Source: Rebecca billardiae RCC1528
Taxonomy: Eukaryota; Haptophyta
Length of the DNA stretch: 64,000 nt
Direction: 5' to 3'
Assembly: GCA_965240325.2 (NCBI GenBank)
Contig: OZ251231.1
Location: 1,922,001-1,986,000 of the forward strand
The position numbers and the translations under genes were made by a program. The notes under the pieces are model-generated. The model saw only the letters and a program-made list of their open reading frames with translations. It had not been told where the DNA came from and did no database searches. Below, one piece after another: positions 23,130-33,377 of the stretch (its first letter is position 1; each line of letters opens with the position of its first letter).

Positions 23130-25471
23130 AGTGCGGACGGCGCGGCGCGCGCCGACAGGCCGCCGCGCGCGCCCTCGCCCGCGGGCGGCGGGCGCGGCAT
23201 CGCGCGGCGGCGCGCCTCGGCCGCCGCCTCGGCGTCCGCGTCGGCGAGCGCGGCGCGCAGCGTGCGCGCCGCCGCCTCGTGGCTGTGCAGCTTGCGCCGC
23301 GCCAGCTGCAGCGCATGGGAGGCGAGCGCGCTCGCGTGTGCCTCAGCCGGCACAGCGCCGCCGCCGAGGTCGGGGCGGCGCGGCGCGGCCGCGAGCGCGC
23401 GCGCGCCCTCGCCCGGCCGGAGCTCCTCGCACAGCGAGTACGCCTGGACGGCGAGCGCGCGCAGCGCGGCGGGCATCGCGCCGGCGGTCGCGAGCGCCGT
23501 CGACGCCGCGTTCGCCGACTCGGCGGCGAGCGTGGTCGCATCGGCCTCCGCGTCCGCGGCGCGGCGCGCCTGCGCCGCCGCGCGCGCCTCCGCCGCCTCC
23601 GCCGCGCCGCGCGCCGCCGCGGCCTCGCGCGCGCTCGCCGCCGCCTCGGCGCGCGCGGCCTCGAGCGCGCGCGCGAGCGTCGCCGTCGCCGCCGCGTGCT
23701 CCCTCTCCGCCGCGCCCGCGCGCTCGCGCCAGCTCGTCTCGAGCTGGCCGAGCTCCGCCTCGCGCGCGCTCAGCATGTCGGCAATCGCGTCGGCCGCGCG
23801 GTGGGCGACGAGGGAGGTGGGCGCGGCGGGCGTGGCGCTCGGGTTGGGGTGGTGCGCGAAGGCGGAGGGCGCGGCGTACGGCGGCGCGCCGAGCGGCGCG
23901 CAGCAGCGCGGCGGGAGCGGCAGGGATGGCACCGGCGGCGCGGGCGGCGGCGGCGCGGGCGGCGGCGTGCCGGGGAGCGGCAGCGAGGGGGGCGCCGGGC
24001 CGTGCCAGTGCGCACCGGACTGGTCCGGCTGCGGCGGCTGCGGCGGCTGGGCGCCCTCGAAGGCGTGCTCGGCTGCGCCCGGCCACGAGGCGCACGGCTG
24101 GTACGCCCCGCCGACCGCGCCGCCGCGCGCGCCGCCACACGTGCCAGCCGCGGCCGCCGCGGCCGCGGCCGCGGCGGTGGCTGCGGCCGCGGCGGCCGCG
24201 GCCGCGCGCGCGTCCCCAAATGCAGCGTCGGCGTTGAGCTGGAGAGATTGCATCTCCGACTCGCAGCCGGCGACCTCCGAGCGCAGCGTGCGCACCGCGG
24301 CCTCGCGCTCGCGCTGCTGCGCGCCCAGCGCCGCGCCGCCCGCGCTCCCACCCGCGCGCGCGCGCGGCGGCCGAGTCGCCGCCTTTGGCGAGGCGCAGCC
24401 TCCGTCGCGCGCGCCGCACGCGCCAGGGGCGGGGCTGGGCGGCGCGGGCACGGCGGCGGAGGGCGTGGCGCTCGCGAGCGCGCACGCCGACGCGGTGCCC
24501 GGGCCCACGCCCACGCTCGGCGTGCTCGGCGCGCAATGGCCGCCGCCGCCGCCGGGGCCAACGCCAGCGCCGCCGCCACCGCCGGCGCCGGCGCTGCCGC
24601 CGCCGCCGGTGCGCGCGGCCGCGCGCGCCTCGGCGAGCTCGACGCGCAGCGCGGCCGCCTCGCGCGCGGCGCCGGCCGCGCGCGCGCGCGCCTCGGCAAG
24701 CTGCTCGCGCAGCTCCGCGTGCGCCGCGTCGCCCATCCCGCCCGCCTGCCGCGCCAGCCTCGCCGCCGCCTCGGCCGCATGCAAGCGCGCACGCAGCTCG
24801 CTCTGCTCAGCGCTGCTCGCGAGCGCGCGCGGCTCGGAGGCGTCGGCGAGTGCGGCCTCGGCGCGCTGCGCGCGCGCCTCGGCGCGGGCGAGCGCCTCGG
24901 CCAGGTCGCGCGCCTCCGCCACCGCGCTCTCCGCCAGCTGCGCCGCGCGCTCCATCGCCGCGCGCTCGGCAGACGCAACCTGCGCGTGCTCGGCCGCGCG
25001 CAGCACCTCGGGAGAGGCGGCCGAGTTGGGGGCGGCGGCGGCGGACGGGGTCGTGGCTGTGGCGGGCTCGAGGCTCGCGCGGCGCAGCGCCTCGAGCGCC
25101 GCCTGCGACGCGGCGAGCGCCGCGTCGCGCTGCTCGAGCTGCTGGCTCAGGTCGTGCAACGACGCGGACAGCACACGCACCTGCTCCTGCTCAGACGCGG
25201 CGCTGATGCCGCCGAGGAGGCGGCGGCTGAAGGACTCGCGGCGCGAGGAGGCGCGGCTCGAGCCCTCCGACGGCGGCGTGCGCGCGAGCATCGGCGGCGT
25301 CGGCGACGGCAAGCTCGCCATGCTGAGCGCGCCGAGCAGCGAATCGCCAAACGCACACTCGATGTGTAACAGCTTGTGGAAGACGATCATCTCGGCGCGG
25401 AGCTGCCATATGTACGCGCGCGCGGAGGCGAGGTCGTCCACCGGGTACACGGGGCTGCCCCGGAAGGCCAT
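20157..25471 (-). CDS. Giant Ala-rich coiled-coil protein
   Basis: Exons are 25471-22025, 21619-21405 and 21222-20157, 1575 residues. Introns are 21620-22024 (405 bp, phase 0, GTGCGC...) and 21223-21404 (182 bp, phase 2, GTGCGC...). Splicing gives RVAEAE-ARAAETAAR and AREARAR-LEAELAFSS, continuing the heptads. The first 55 residues (MAFRGSPVYPVDDLASARAY..., with IWQLRAEMIVFHKLLHIE) are the only non-repetitive part and may be a specific head domain. Then come long Ala/Glu/Arg coiled coils (about 110-320, 560-1290), interrupted by Gly/Pro/His-rich linkers. The C-terminus is Gln/Pro/Ala-rich and ends QPHWHYDQPSHF. It is probably a structural or tethering protein such as a Golgi, centrosome or flagellar-root component (inference). 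Composition alone prevents family assignment. Confidence 0.65.
21728..21795. repeat. Intronic minisatellite, about 16-bp unit
   Basis: Four near-identical copies of an ACGCGGCAGCACACAC-type unit lie inside the 405-bp first intron of the coiled-coil gene. They explain why this intron is longer than the others in the window. Confidence 0.8.
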
Positions 25472-25747
25472 GGCGATGCTCGCGCCCTCGCCAACGCGCT
25501 CGCGCCCGGGCGAGCGAGGCAGCTGCCGCCGAACCTCGAGCTGCTGCGGCCTTCACAGGGCGATTCCACTTGCGAGACGCACTGCAGCGCAGCGGAACAG
25601 TGGCAGCGCTCCCGGCGGCCCCGGGATGGCTTCTGAAAAGCTGTTATCTATCATAACGGTTTTCTCCGCCTCCTGACCAGCCGGACAAGCACCGCGGCCG
25701 GACCGATTTAGACCGTTGGGCAGTGCGCGCGCGGCTGAGCGGTCAGC
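25472..25747. promoter_or_regulatory. Putative bidirectional promoter (276 bp)
   Basis: This is shared by the coiled-coil gene (minus) and the polytopic membrane protein gene (plus). An AT-richer patch, AGCTGTTATCTATCATAACG (about 25639-25658), stands out in otherwise GC-rich DNA. Confidence 0.35.
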
Positions 25748-27244
25748 ATGGGAGCGAGCTGCGGCGCGGCGCGCGGGGCCGCGCTGGAGGAGCGGGCGAC
25801 GCGCGCCGAGGGTGGCTGGGATGAGGACATCGCCAAGCCTCGCTCGCCCGAGCGCGAGCCTGCGCTCGCGGCCAACGTCGCGCGATCCGACGCGTGGCAG
25901 CCCGGCGGCGAGCAGACCGCCGCGCCGCGCGTGCCGCGTGGCACCGAGGCGCGCATCGCCCACGACGCGCAGGAGGCGGAAGACGCCGCCGCGGAGCGCG
26001 AGGCGTCGGACGCTGCCTCCGAGCGGCTCACGCCCGCGCGGACCGCGCTCATCGCCGTCGCGCTCGCCGCCGCCACGTACGTGTCCGCCGAGAGCTTCGC
26101 CGAGTGCGCGCGGCTGCTCGCGCTCGCAAACGGGCGCTCGCCGCCGCCCGCGCCGAGCGCGCTGCACGCGTGGCTCGTGGGTCACGCGATCGAGCTCACG
26201 GGCGTCCCGTGCCGCACGCGCGGCACCGGCGAGCGCTGGCCCATCTTCGAGCCCCTCGGCGAGTGCTCGTTCGGCACGCGCGCATACGAGGACGCGGCGA
26301 CGGCGCGGTCGATCGGCAGCTGGCACGCCATCGACGAGCCGGCGCACTCGTTCGCGCTGGGCGCGCGGCTGGCGCTGAACGCGACGCATCTCGCGTGCGC
26401 GGCGTACTTCCTCGCGCTCGCGCTCGCCGCCTTCGCCCTCGGCGGCGCGCGCGCGGGCGCGGCGCGCATGCGCGCCAAGCGCGCGCTGCTAAGCGCGCTG
26501 GGCGCGAGCGCGTGCGCGCTGCTCGGCACGGGCATCGTGCTGCTGGCGTGGCGACGGCCGACGGAGATGAACTACCCGACGCCGAACGAGACGGCGGCGG
26601 CCGCGCTCGTTCCACCTCCCGCCAGCGCCGCGCTCGCCCGCGCGCACGAGGCGGGCCGCCGCGCCTACGCCATCGTGTACGCGTGCGCGCACGCGAGCGC
26701 AATGCTCAACGCGGCAACGCGCGCGGGGCCGGCCGGCGGCGCGTCGCGCGCGTTCATGGGCGCGACGTGCGCGTGCCTCGCGCTCAGCCTCGGCGCGCAG
26801 CTCGTGCACTGGCCCGTGCTCCTCCTCAAGCTGTGCACGCTGGACGTGCTCGAGCACGCGTGGGCGCAGAGCGCGCTGCTGCTCGCAGGCAGCGCCATCT
26901 ACCCGCTGCAGGACGGAGCGAACGCGTGGGCGCTGTACTGGGCGGAGGCGCGCGGCGCGCCGTACGAGTGGCGCGAGCACCGCGAGTTCAACCTGGCGAC
27001 GCTCACGCTGCACGGCGTGCTCGCCGTGCTGTCGCTCGTCGTCCTCCGCGGCCCGGGCCTCTTCTTCGCGACGGCGCCGCCGGCCGCCTTCCAGCTCGCG
27101 TGCTACGCGCCGCCGGTCGCCGCGTGGGCGCTCGCGCGCGGCAGGCCGCACGCGCGCCGGCTGCGCGCGCTGCCCGGCGCAGCGCGCGAGGTTCGGGCCG
27201 AGCGCGACGAGGAGCACAGCGTCGTGCGCCGCCTCTCGTTCTAG
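25748..27244 (+). CDS. Polytopic membrane protein of unknown family, possible N-myristoylation
   Basis: Intronless, 498 residues. The N-terminus MGASCGAARG has Gly2, Ser4 and Cys5, fitting N-myristoylation plus palmitoylation. Residues 10-95 are hydrophilic. About seven hydrophobic spans follow: TALIAVALAAATYVSA, LACAAYFLALALAAFALGG, LLSALGASACALLGTGIVLL, AFMGATCACLALSLGAQLV, an amphipathic stretch around SALLLAGSAIYPLQ, LTLHGVLAVLSLVVLRG and AFQLACYAPPVAAWALA. One loop carries cysteines and an NAT site. The spacing of polar residues (NETAAA, HASAMLNAATRAG) suggests a sensor or channel, but I recognise no family. It lies 572 bp upstream of the lipoxygenase-like membrane protein on the same strand and shares the MGxxC/MGAC start type. 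Confidence 0.7.
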   Translation: MGASCGAARGAALEERATRAEGGWDEDIAKPRSPEREPALAANVARSDAWQPGGEQTAAPRVPRGTEARIAHDAQEAEDAAAEREASDAASERLTPARTALIAVALAAATYVSAESFAECARLLALANGRSPPPAPSALHAWLVGHAIELTGVPCRTRGTGERWPIFEPLGECSFGTRAYEDAATARSIGSWHAIDEPAHSFALGARLALNATHLACAAYFLALALAAFALGGARAGAARMRAKRALLSALGASACALLGTGIVLLAWRRPTEMNYPTPNETAAAALVPPPASAALARAHEAGRRAYAIVYACAHASAMLNAATRAGPAGGASRAFMGATCACLALSLGAQLVHWPVLLLKLCTLDVLEHAWAQSALLLAGSAIYPLQDGANAWALYWAEARGAPYEWREHREFNLATLTLHGVLAVLSLVVLRGPGLFFATAPPAAFQLACYAPPVAAWALARGRPHARRLRALPGAAREVRAERDEEHSVVRRLSF

Positions 27245-27816
27245 ATCAGTGCTCAGCGTTCGGGACCCTGATGCACGCCTCATCATGGGCTGTGAGGAAA
27301 AGTCCCAGTGTGGTTTGGTGCTGGATGATGAATGTTTCCAGTCTGCACTCTGCGACTTGTCTTGATGCTGATGATGTTGATGATGTCTTGATGATATCGG
27401 CGGCGAAGCCCTGGTCCACAAAAGGGGGACCTACCTGTACACGAACAGTTTTCTAGGCCGAACGACATTGATGAGAGTTCACAATACCGGTTCCCGAGTA
27501 TGATTGTACAAAGATCTTCTGATCTTGAGGTCGCTCAGAATCCCTCGATCTCGCCCATATCCGCCGGCGGCCGCGCGCCCGACCCGCCCCGAGCAGACAA
27601 TCTCGCCATCTCGGCTCGTCGCCGTCCAAGGCTCCAGCCGGACGGTTGCCATGCCACCGGTAAACAGTTCGAACCCCTGCTTGATCGCCAGCCTCGGCGC
27701 GCGCGTCGCTGACGACGGCGGGCCGAAGAGTGCTCGCTTTGCGGCGGCGTACCCGCACAGGTCAGAACTGGCCCCGGCCGCGCCAGAGCTCGCTCGCTCG
27801 CTCGCGAGGCAGGCCG
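27245..27816. other. Intergenic region, 572 bp
   Basis: It holds the 3' UTR of the preceding gene and the promoter and 5' UTR of the next. It has GATGATGATG-type simple sequence near 27365-27395. No supported gene was seen. Confidence 0.5.
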
Positions 27817-30800
27817 ATGGGTGCGTGCGGTAGCACGAATGCGACGGCGGCGGACAAGGAGCCGCTGGCGACCGCCAACTCCAAGTCCGACGACGTCGAG
27901 GTCGCCAAGCCGGGCGAGGGCATGAAGTCGAGCGAGTTGTCGCACGACTCGGACGAGCTGTTCGCGCACGTGGTGTCGAGGCTCCTCTTCCTGCTGATCG
28001 GGGTGGGGTACATCATCGTTGCCGGGCTGGCCGCCTTCGTGCCCCCCTTCCTCTCGACGGGCTTCCCGATGTACCTCCCCCAGGACCTGGTCGACGACGC
28101 GATCGCGATGGACTACCTGCGCATCGCGCTCACCGCCGTCTTCCTCATCGGCATCGGGTACGTGCCGATGGCGCTGAACAACAAGGAGGAGCTGATGTTC
28201 GCGTCGCTCTTCAACAAGCCCTTCCTCCTGCTGCAGGCCATGCTCGCCTGGGGCCTCGGCGTCATGTCGTTCTCGGTGTTCTTGCTCGTCCTGCTCGGCG
28301 ACATTGGCAGCATGATCGTCACGCTCATCATGTGGGCGTTCTACCCGTCGATGATCCGGAAGGAGCACCGCCGGCTGCTCGGCTTCATCCCGTCGGCGCC
28401 GACCCGCAACATCCGCTCGTACCTCCTCGAGTTCGAGGGCTACTTCATGCTCATCTCGTTCTTGCTGCTCACGATCCCGCCGATCGCGCAGGCGTTCGGC
28501 TCGGCGGAGGTGGAGCGGCTGCACTTCACGTACTCGGGCGTCGAGCTGAGCGGGCACCGGCTGGGCATGTTCGTCACCGCCACCTTCTGGTTCGCCAACA
28601 TGTACTGGTTCTACATCCCCGCCGCGCGCGTCAACTCGTCCGGCTTCATGGCGGCCGCGCGGCAGCAGCGGCTCGTGATGGTGCTCGGCTGGATGTTCCT
28701 GCGCATCTTCAAGGACGACCTGGAGCACAACCTGGTGAACTCGCTCGCCGTGTTCGGCGGGCTCTTCCTCGGCCTCGACCTGTACGCCACCACCTTCGAG
28801 GACTACTTCCGCCGCAACCCGATGGACGACGACATCGAGCGGCTGGCGGCGGCCGACGACTCGTACGCGCTCTTCCACCAGGCCGAGCTGCCCAACTCGA
28901 GCCGCTGGGTCGTGTGGCACTCGGGCTGGGTGTTCATGACGTCGAACATCTGGATGTTCTTCACCTCCACGGGCTTCCCCTACCTCTTCGGCAAGGTCTT
29001 CCCCGGCAAGGTCGAGCTCTCGTACAAGGTTCACCTCCAGGTGCGTGCGCTCGCGCTCGCGCGCCGTGCGCCGTGCGCCGTGCGCGCGCCGCCGCCGCCC
29101 GCCCGCGCCCGCGCGGCGCGCGGCTCACGACCCGCGCGCGCGCACTCCGCGCCCCGCCCCGGCTGGGTGCGTGGCCGCGCTCTCGCTCTCGCCCGCGCCC
29201 GCGCCGCACAGGACCTCCTGCTCTCGACGCTGATGGGTCTGATCGCCGCGTTCCTGCTGCCGCTCGTGCCGCGCGACAAGACGTCGCAGCTCGTGCTCAA
29301 GACGTTCACGTTCGTGCTGCCGTGGTCGACGTGGTGGTTCACGGTGGAGACGAAGCTGCTGATGCACCTGCGCGGTGGCACGCCGTTCCACATGTCGTGG
29401 GTCGACATGGACCTCGGCACCAAGTTCACCGAGCTGCCCGTCGACATCACGTTCTTCTTTGCGACCTTCTTCATGACGGTGATCACGCCCGCGCTGCTGG
29501 TCGTGCTCGGCATCTACCTGATCGGCTCGCCGTGGAGCGCGTTCAAGGGGATGAACGAGGCGGCGACGATCCGCGAGGCGCTGATCCCGGCGCGCAAGGT
29601 GGCGCTGCAGCACATGACGCTGCTCGTCGCCTTCACCGGCGGCTGGATGATCCTCGTCTCGTCGGGGCTGCCGATGCCGACCAAGTTCCTCACAAACCTG
29701 CTCGGCATGCCGCCGCTGCTGCCGGTCGACACGCGCCTCGCGGTGCAGGTGCACCGGTACGACCTGCTGCTGGCGTTCACCGTGCCCAACGCGATCTGGA
29801 TGCTCTCCGACCTGCCCAACGAGCGCGTCGCCACCTTCCGCCGCGTGAGCAAGCTGTGCATCTTTGCGTCGTGGGGGTACGCCTTCTTCATCAAGCTCGC
29901 GACGCACTTTGACCAGGCGCCCGCGTTCCACCAGGCGTGGACGGACATGTACGGGTACGAGCAGTACAAGGAGGGCGTGACGTACTTCTTCTCGTGGCTC
30001 GCGTTCGTCGCGCTCAACTTCGTCGCCTTCCCCGCGCTCCTCCTCTCCGCCGCGCGCACGTGGGACGGATCCAAGCTGCTCGCGTACAACAAGCGGTACG
30101 CGGCGATGACGACGCCCGAGGTGCTGCTGTGGACGCGCTCGATGCTGCAGATGCACGCGCTGCTGATCTGGCTGACGAGCGGGCTGTGGCTGATGATGAC
30201 CTCGTCGGGCTTCGTCTGGCCCCTCAAGGCCATGTCCGGCGGCAACATCCCGCCCATCCTCCCCTCGTTCGGTGCGGACGGCGCCAACCCGGCCGCGCTG
30301 CGCGTGCACTTCCAGGACGCTATCCTCGGCACGATCCTCGCCAACCTCGGCGTCTTCCTGCAGTACGTGCCGCAGCGGCTGACGGGGCAGCGGAAGGAGA
30401 TGAACTTCCTGGGCAACCAGTGCGTGCTGTGGATCTGGGTGCTCTCGATCTGGGCCAAGGTCATGGTCAACGCGGGCGAGGACGACATGCAGACGTGGGT
30501 GGGGATCGGCGCGTTTGGCGCGTGGCGCGACGTGCGCACGCTCACGCCCGCGCATAACGTGCTCGACTTCATCTGGTACCTCGCCACGCTGATCGGGATC
30601 TTCATCGGCCCGTTCGTGATGTTCTACATGATGCGCAACGCGCTCGGCGACTTCGCCAAGTCGCTGCGCGCCGCGCGCCTCCTCGTCGGCGACGAGGACA
30701 AGGCGGGTGCGGGTGAGGTCTACCTCGGCTCTGCGCTCTTCCTGCTGGTCGGCCGCCAGATCGAGGGCTCCTACTTCTACCGCACGCTCACGTGGATCTC

Positions 30801-32603
30801 GCACATCGTCTCGCCGCCGGAGCAGCAGTACCTCACGGTCGATCGGATCGCCTGTGCGCGCGCCGCGAGTGGCGCGCGCGCGAGTCCAGAGGGGCGCGCG
30901 CGCGCGGCCAGTCGGCGCGGCGCGCTGACCGCCTGCCCGCCCGCCCCCGCGCCCCGGCCGCGCGCGAGCAGACAGCATGCAGGCGCCGTCGAAGAAGCTG
31001 CGGCGCGAGTACTTCCACCAGGTGGGCGTGGGCAAGGACGAGTACGGCTGGTGGCGCTGCACCAAGGTGCCCACCGAGATCGAGCTCTTCCAGCGCAACG
31101 AGATCCTGCCCGCCATGTCTGCGCACACGATCGAGAAGGCTCCCGGAACCTTCCTCGAGATCATGCGCGCGCGCGCGTTCAACGCGAGCCCGTCGTGGAT
31201 GGTGTGGCAGCCGCTGACGGACGAGATCTTCGACGACATCTTCCACTCGCGCTTCGGCGCCGAGATCCTCCGCGCGCCGACCAAGGACGAGCTCAAGACG
31301 TACAACTCGATGCTGAAAAAGGGCTCGGCGTCGACGACGAGCGCCACCAACCGGATGCAGGGCGCAACCAAGCGCGCGGTCGCGCAGTCGCGCAACGACA
31401 GCGTGATCGTGTGCGACCTGACGGTGCTCACGAAGGGCGCGGAGCGCAAGCCCGCGTCGGCCCACTTCCCCACGCCCGACGTCAAGATCTTCTTCACCGC
31501 CACCAAGTACGGCATCCGCGCGATGGGCTTTGAGTTCCAGCACCTGGACGGCGCGGGCGTCGAGCTCGTCTCCAACGACGGCTCCAACGAGTGGCACTAC
31601 GCCAAGCGGCTGTGCTCGACCGCGCTGATCACGGCGCACCAGATCGGCACGCACCTGACGCACGGGCACCTCCTCGTCGAGTCGCAGATGGTCCTCTGCT
31701 ACAAGTACCTCCACCCCGAGCACTGGGTCTTCAACTTTGTCGAGCCGCTCGCCGGAGACGTGCAGTTCATCAACGAGACGTGGGGCCTCGAGGCGATCCT
31801 GTACGGCACCATCATGGACATGGGGCCGTGCACGTCGGACGGGCTGTACACGATCATCAAGAACGCGAAGCAGAGGCCCGCCTTCGAGGGCGACACCACG
31901 TGGAACCTCATGGAGCGCCTCAAGCCCGAGCACTCGGGCGTGCCCGAGGAGTGCCCCTTCCCGTACCGCTTCACCGCGCGCGTGCTTGAGGGCTACGTGC
32001 GCGAGCTCGTGACCGCCGTGGCGAACAAGTACTACAAGCCGGACGACGAGGCGCTCAAGCGGTTCATGAAGGAGGTGTACTGGTGGCGCCCCATCACCGC
32101 CGCGCGGCCCACCACCAAGGAGGCGGTGATCGACTACCTCGTCGAGTTCTTCATGAACGCGTCGTACCGGCACGACTACTCGCACGACGACTATCTGTGG
32201 CACGCCGCGCACGCGCTGCCGCCGCAGCTCAACCCCAAGCCCGTCTTCAAGGACAAGCCGTCGAGCTACCTGTGCGCGCGCGAGGCGGCGCGCGCCGCCC
32301 GCCGCGCCGCGCCCGCCCGCGCGCGCCCCGCCGATCTGACGCGCCCCGCCACGGCCCGGCCCGGCGCGTGCGCGCGCGCGCGCGCCCCACAGCCCGGACA
32401 AGCAGACGTTTGCGATGACGCTGCAGATCGCGCACGCGCTGCAGGCGGGCGTGATCGAGACGCCGCTCGAGGCGTACTACGGCGTGTACACGGACAACGA
32501 GATGCGCCCCGTGGTGGACAAGTTCGTGCAGCAGGTGCAGGGGCTGCTCGTGCTCGGCGGCGTGCACGAGCACATGAACCAGTGCGGCAGCATGACGCAC
32601 TGA
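27817..32603 (+). CDS. Polytopic membrane protein with C-terminal lipoxygenase-like domain
   Basis: Exons are 27817-29040, 29212-30853, 30972-32271 and 32393-32603, 1458 residues. All introns are GT-AG with GTGCGT/GTGCGC donors. Joins are KVHLQ-DLLLST, VDRIA-YSMQAPSK and SSYL-PDKQTFAM. The start MGACGSTN suits N-myristoylation/palmitoylation. Residues about 54-900 contain about 18 hydrophobic spans in repeated modules. Residues about 960-1458 resemble lipoxygenases: NEWHYAK, then HQIGTHLTHGHLLVE with H1178 and H1183 (the family's H-x4-H...GHL..E), then YRHDYSHDDY with H1356 and H1360 (H-x3-H/N). The H1183-to-H1356 gap of 173 matches the roughly 175 of mammalian enzymes. The C-terminus ends in GSMTH, so the usual terminal Ile ligand is absent. 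No PLAT domain is present. Likely action is dioxygenation of membrane polyunsaturated lipids (inference), or an inactive derivative. Confidence 0.78.
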
Positions 32604-33377
32604 GCACGCGCGCGGTGCGCGCGCTCGCCGCCGCACTCCGCCTTCCAAGATGGGCAGCGAGCGGCGGCGCCGACGTGACGCATGCGGCACATCCCGCTCC
32701 AGTGACCCGCCGCACCTCTCACGCCGATCGACGCCATGCACTGCGGACCCAGGCGGACCTCTTCGGACATGACGCAAGGCGAGACGTACTAGTAATAACT
32801 CTATCGCCTCAGAGATCGGCACACCCCGCCACCCGCCATGCGAGCCATCAGTGTTACCAGCAACGAGCCGAAGTGATGGCCCGGAATACAGTACTGTACG
32901 CAGTACTATCGTCACCGATGTCCGATTACCGGAGTCCAGAGTCATATTGTTTGAGCCATCATCGTCCGTGACTCCGTGAGTAGATCGCGAGCCGTCCGAC
33001 TGCCCGGTCACGGTGAATCATCATCCGCGCGCCACTTTATCCGATCCGTGGTGACGGTCCGTGCCCGACGGACCGGGTGGCGGGACCGACGGTGGTCGGT
33101 GCCCGTGGCCGTGCGTGGCCGTGGCCCGTGCCCGCGACGGCTCGCCCCGCCCCCGCCTCGCCCGGTCCGCGCGCGCCCCGTCCGCCGTCGCCGACGAGTT
33201 CAATCAATATACGACGACTCGTTAGCCGGCGTAGCGCGCACTGCGGCGACAACTGTACTGATGAGTTATGAGTACCATTGGCAACGGCACTCAGCCCGCA
33301 GGCCGCGCAGCGCGCAGCGCACGGCCTGCCGCACGCGCACCATAATGTTATTAATGGCGCCCGCGCGAGCTAGTTAG
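32604..33377. other. Intergenic region between convergent genes
   Basis: 774 bp hold the two 3' UTRs. GGACCG/CCGTGG-type simple sequence occurs at about 33060-33180. I see no gene, tRNA or mobile element. Confidence 0.55.

Noticed and set aside
21350-25676. 1339- and 804-residue plus-strand frames
   Set aside because: They are antisense shadows of the Ala-rich coiled-coil gene, whose minus frame has heptads and a sensible N-terminus.
27640-27700. tRNA-like GGGGTTCGAACTG on the minus strand
   Set aside because: The T-stem does not pair and no acceptor stem or anticodon arm can be built around it.
30854-30976. Gene boundary between the membrane part and the lipoxygenase-like part, with a start at 30977
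   Set aside because: There is no stop or 3' UTR between them. A GTGCGC...GCAG intron joins the frames cleanly as VDRIA-YSMQAPSK. A fusion is the simpler reading, though cDNA should confirm it.
29125-31587. 820-residue minus-strand frame
   Set aside because: It overlaps the lipoxygenase-like gene. The plus strand has family motifs and membrane spans, while the minus frame has only charged low-complexity sequence.
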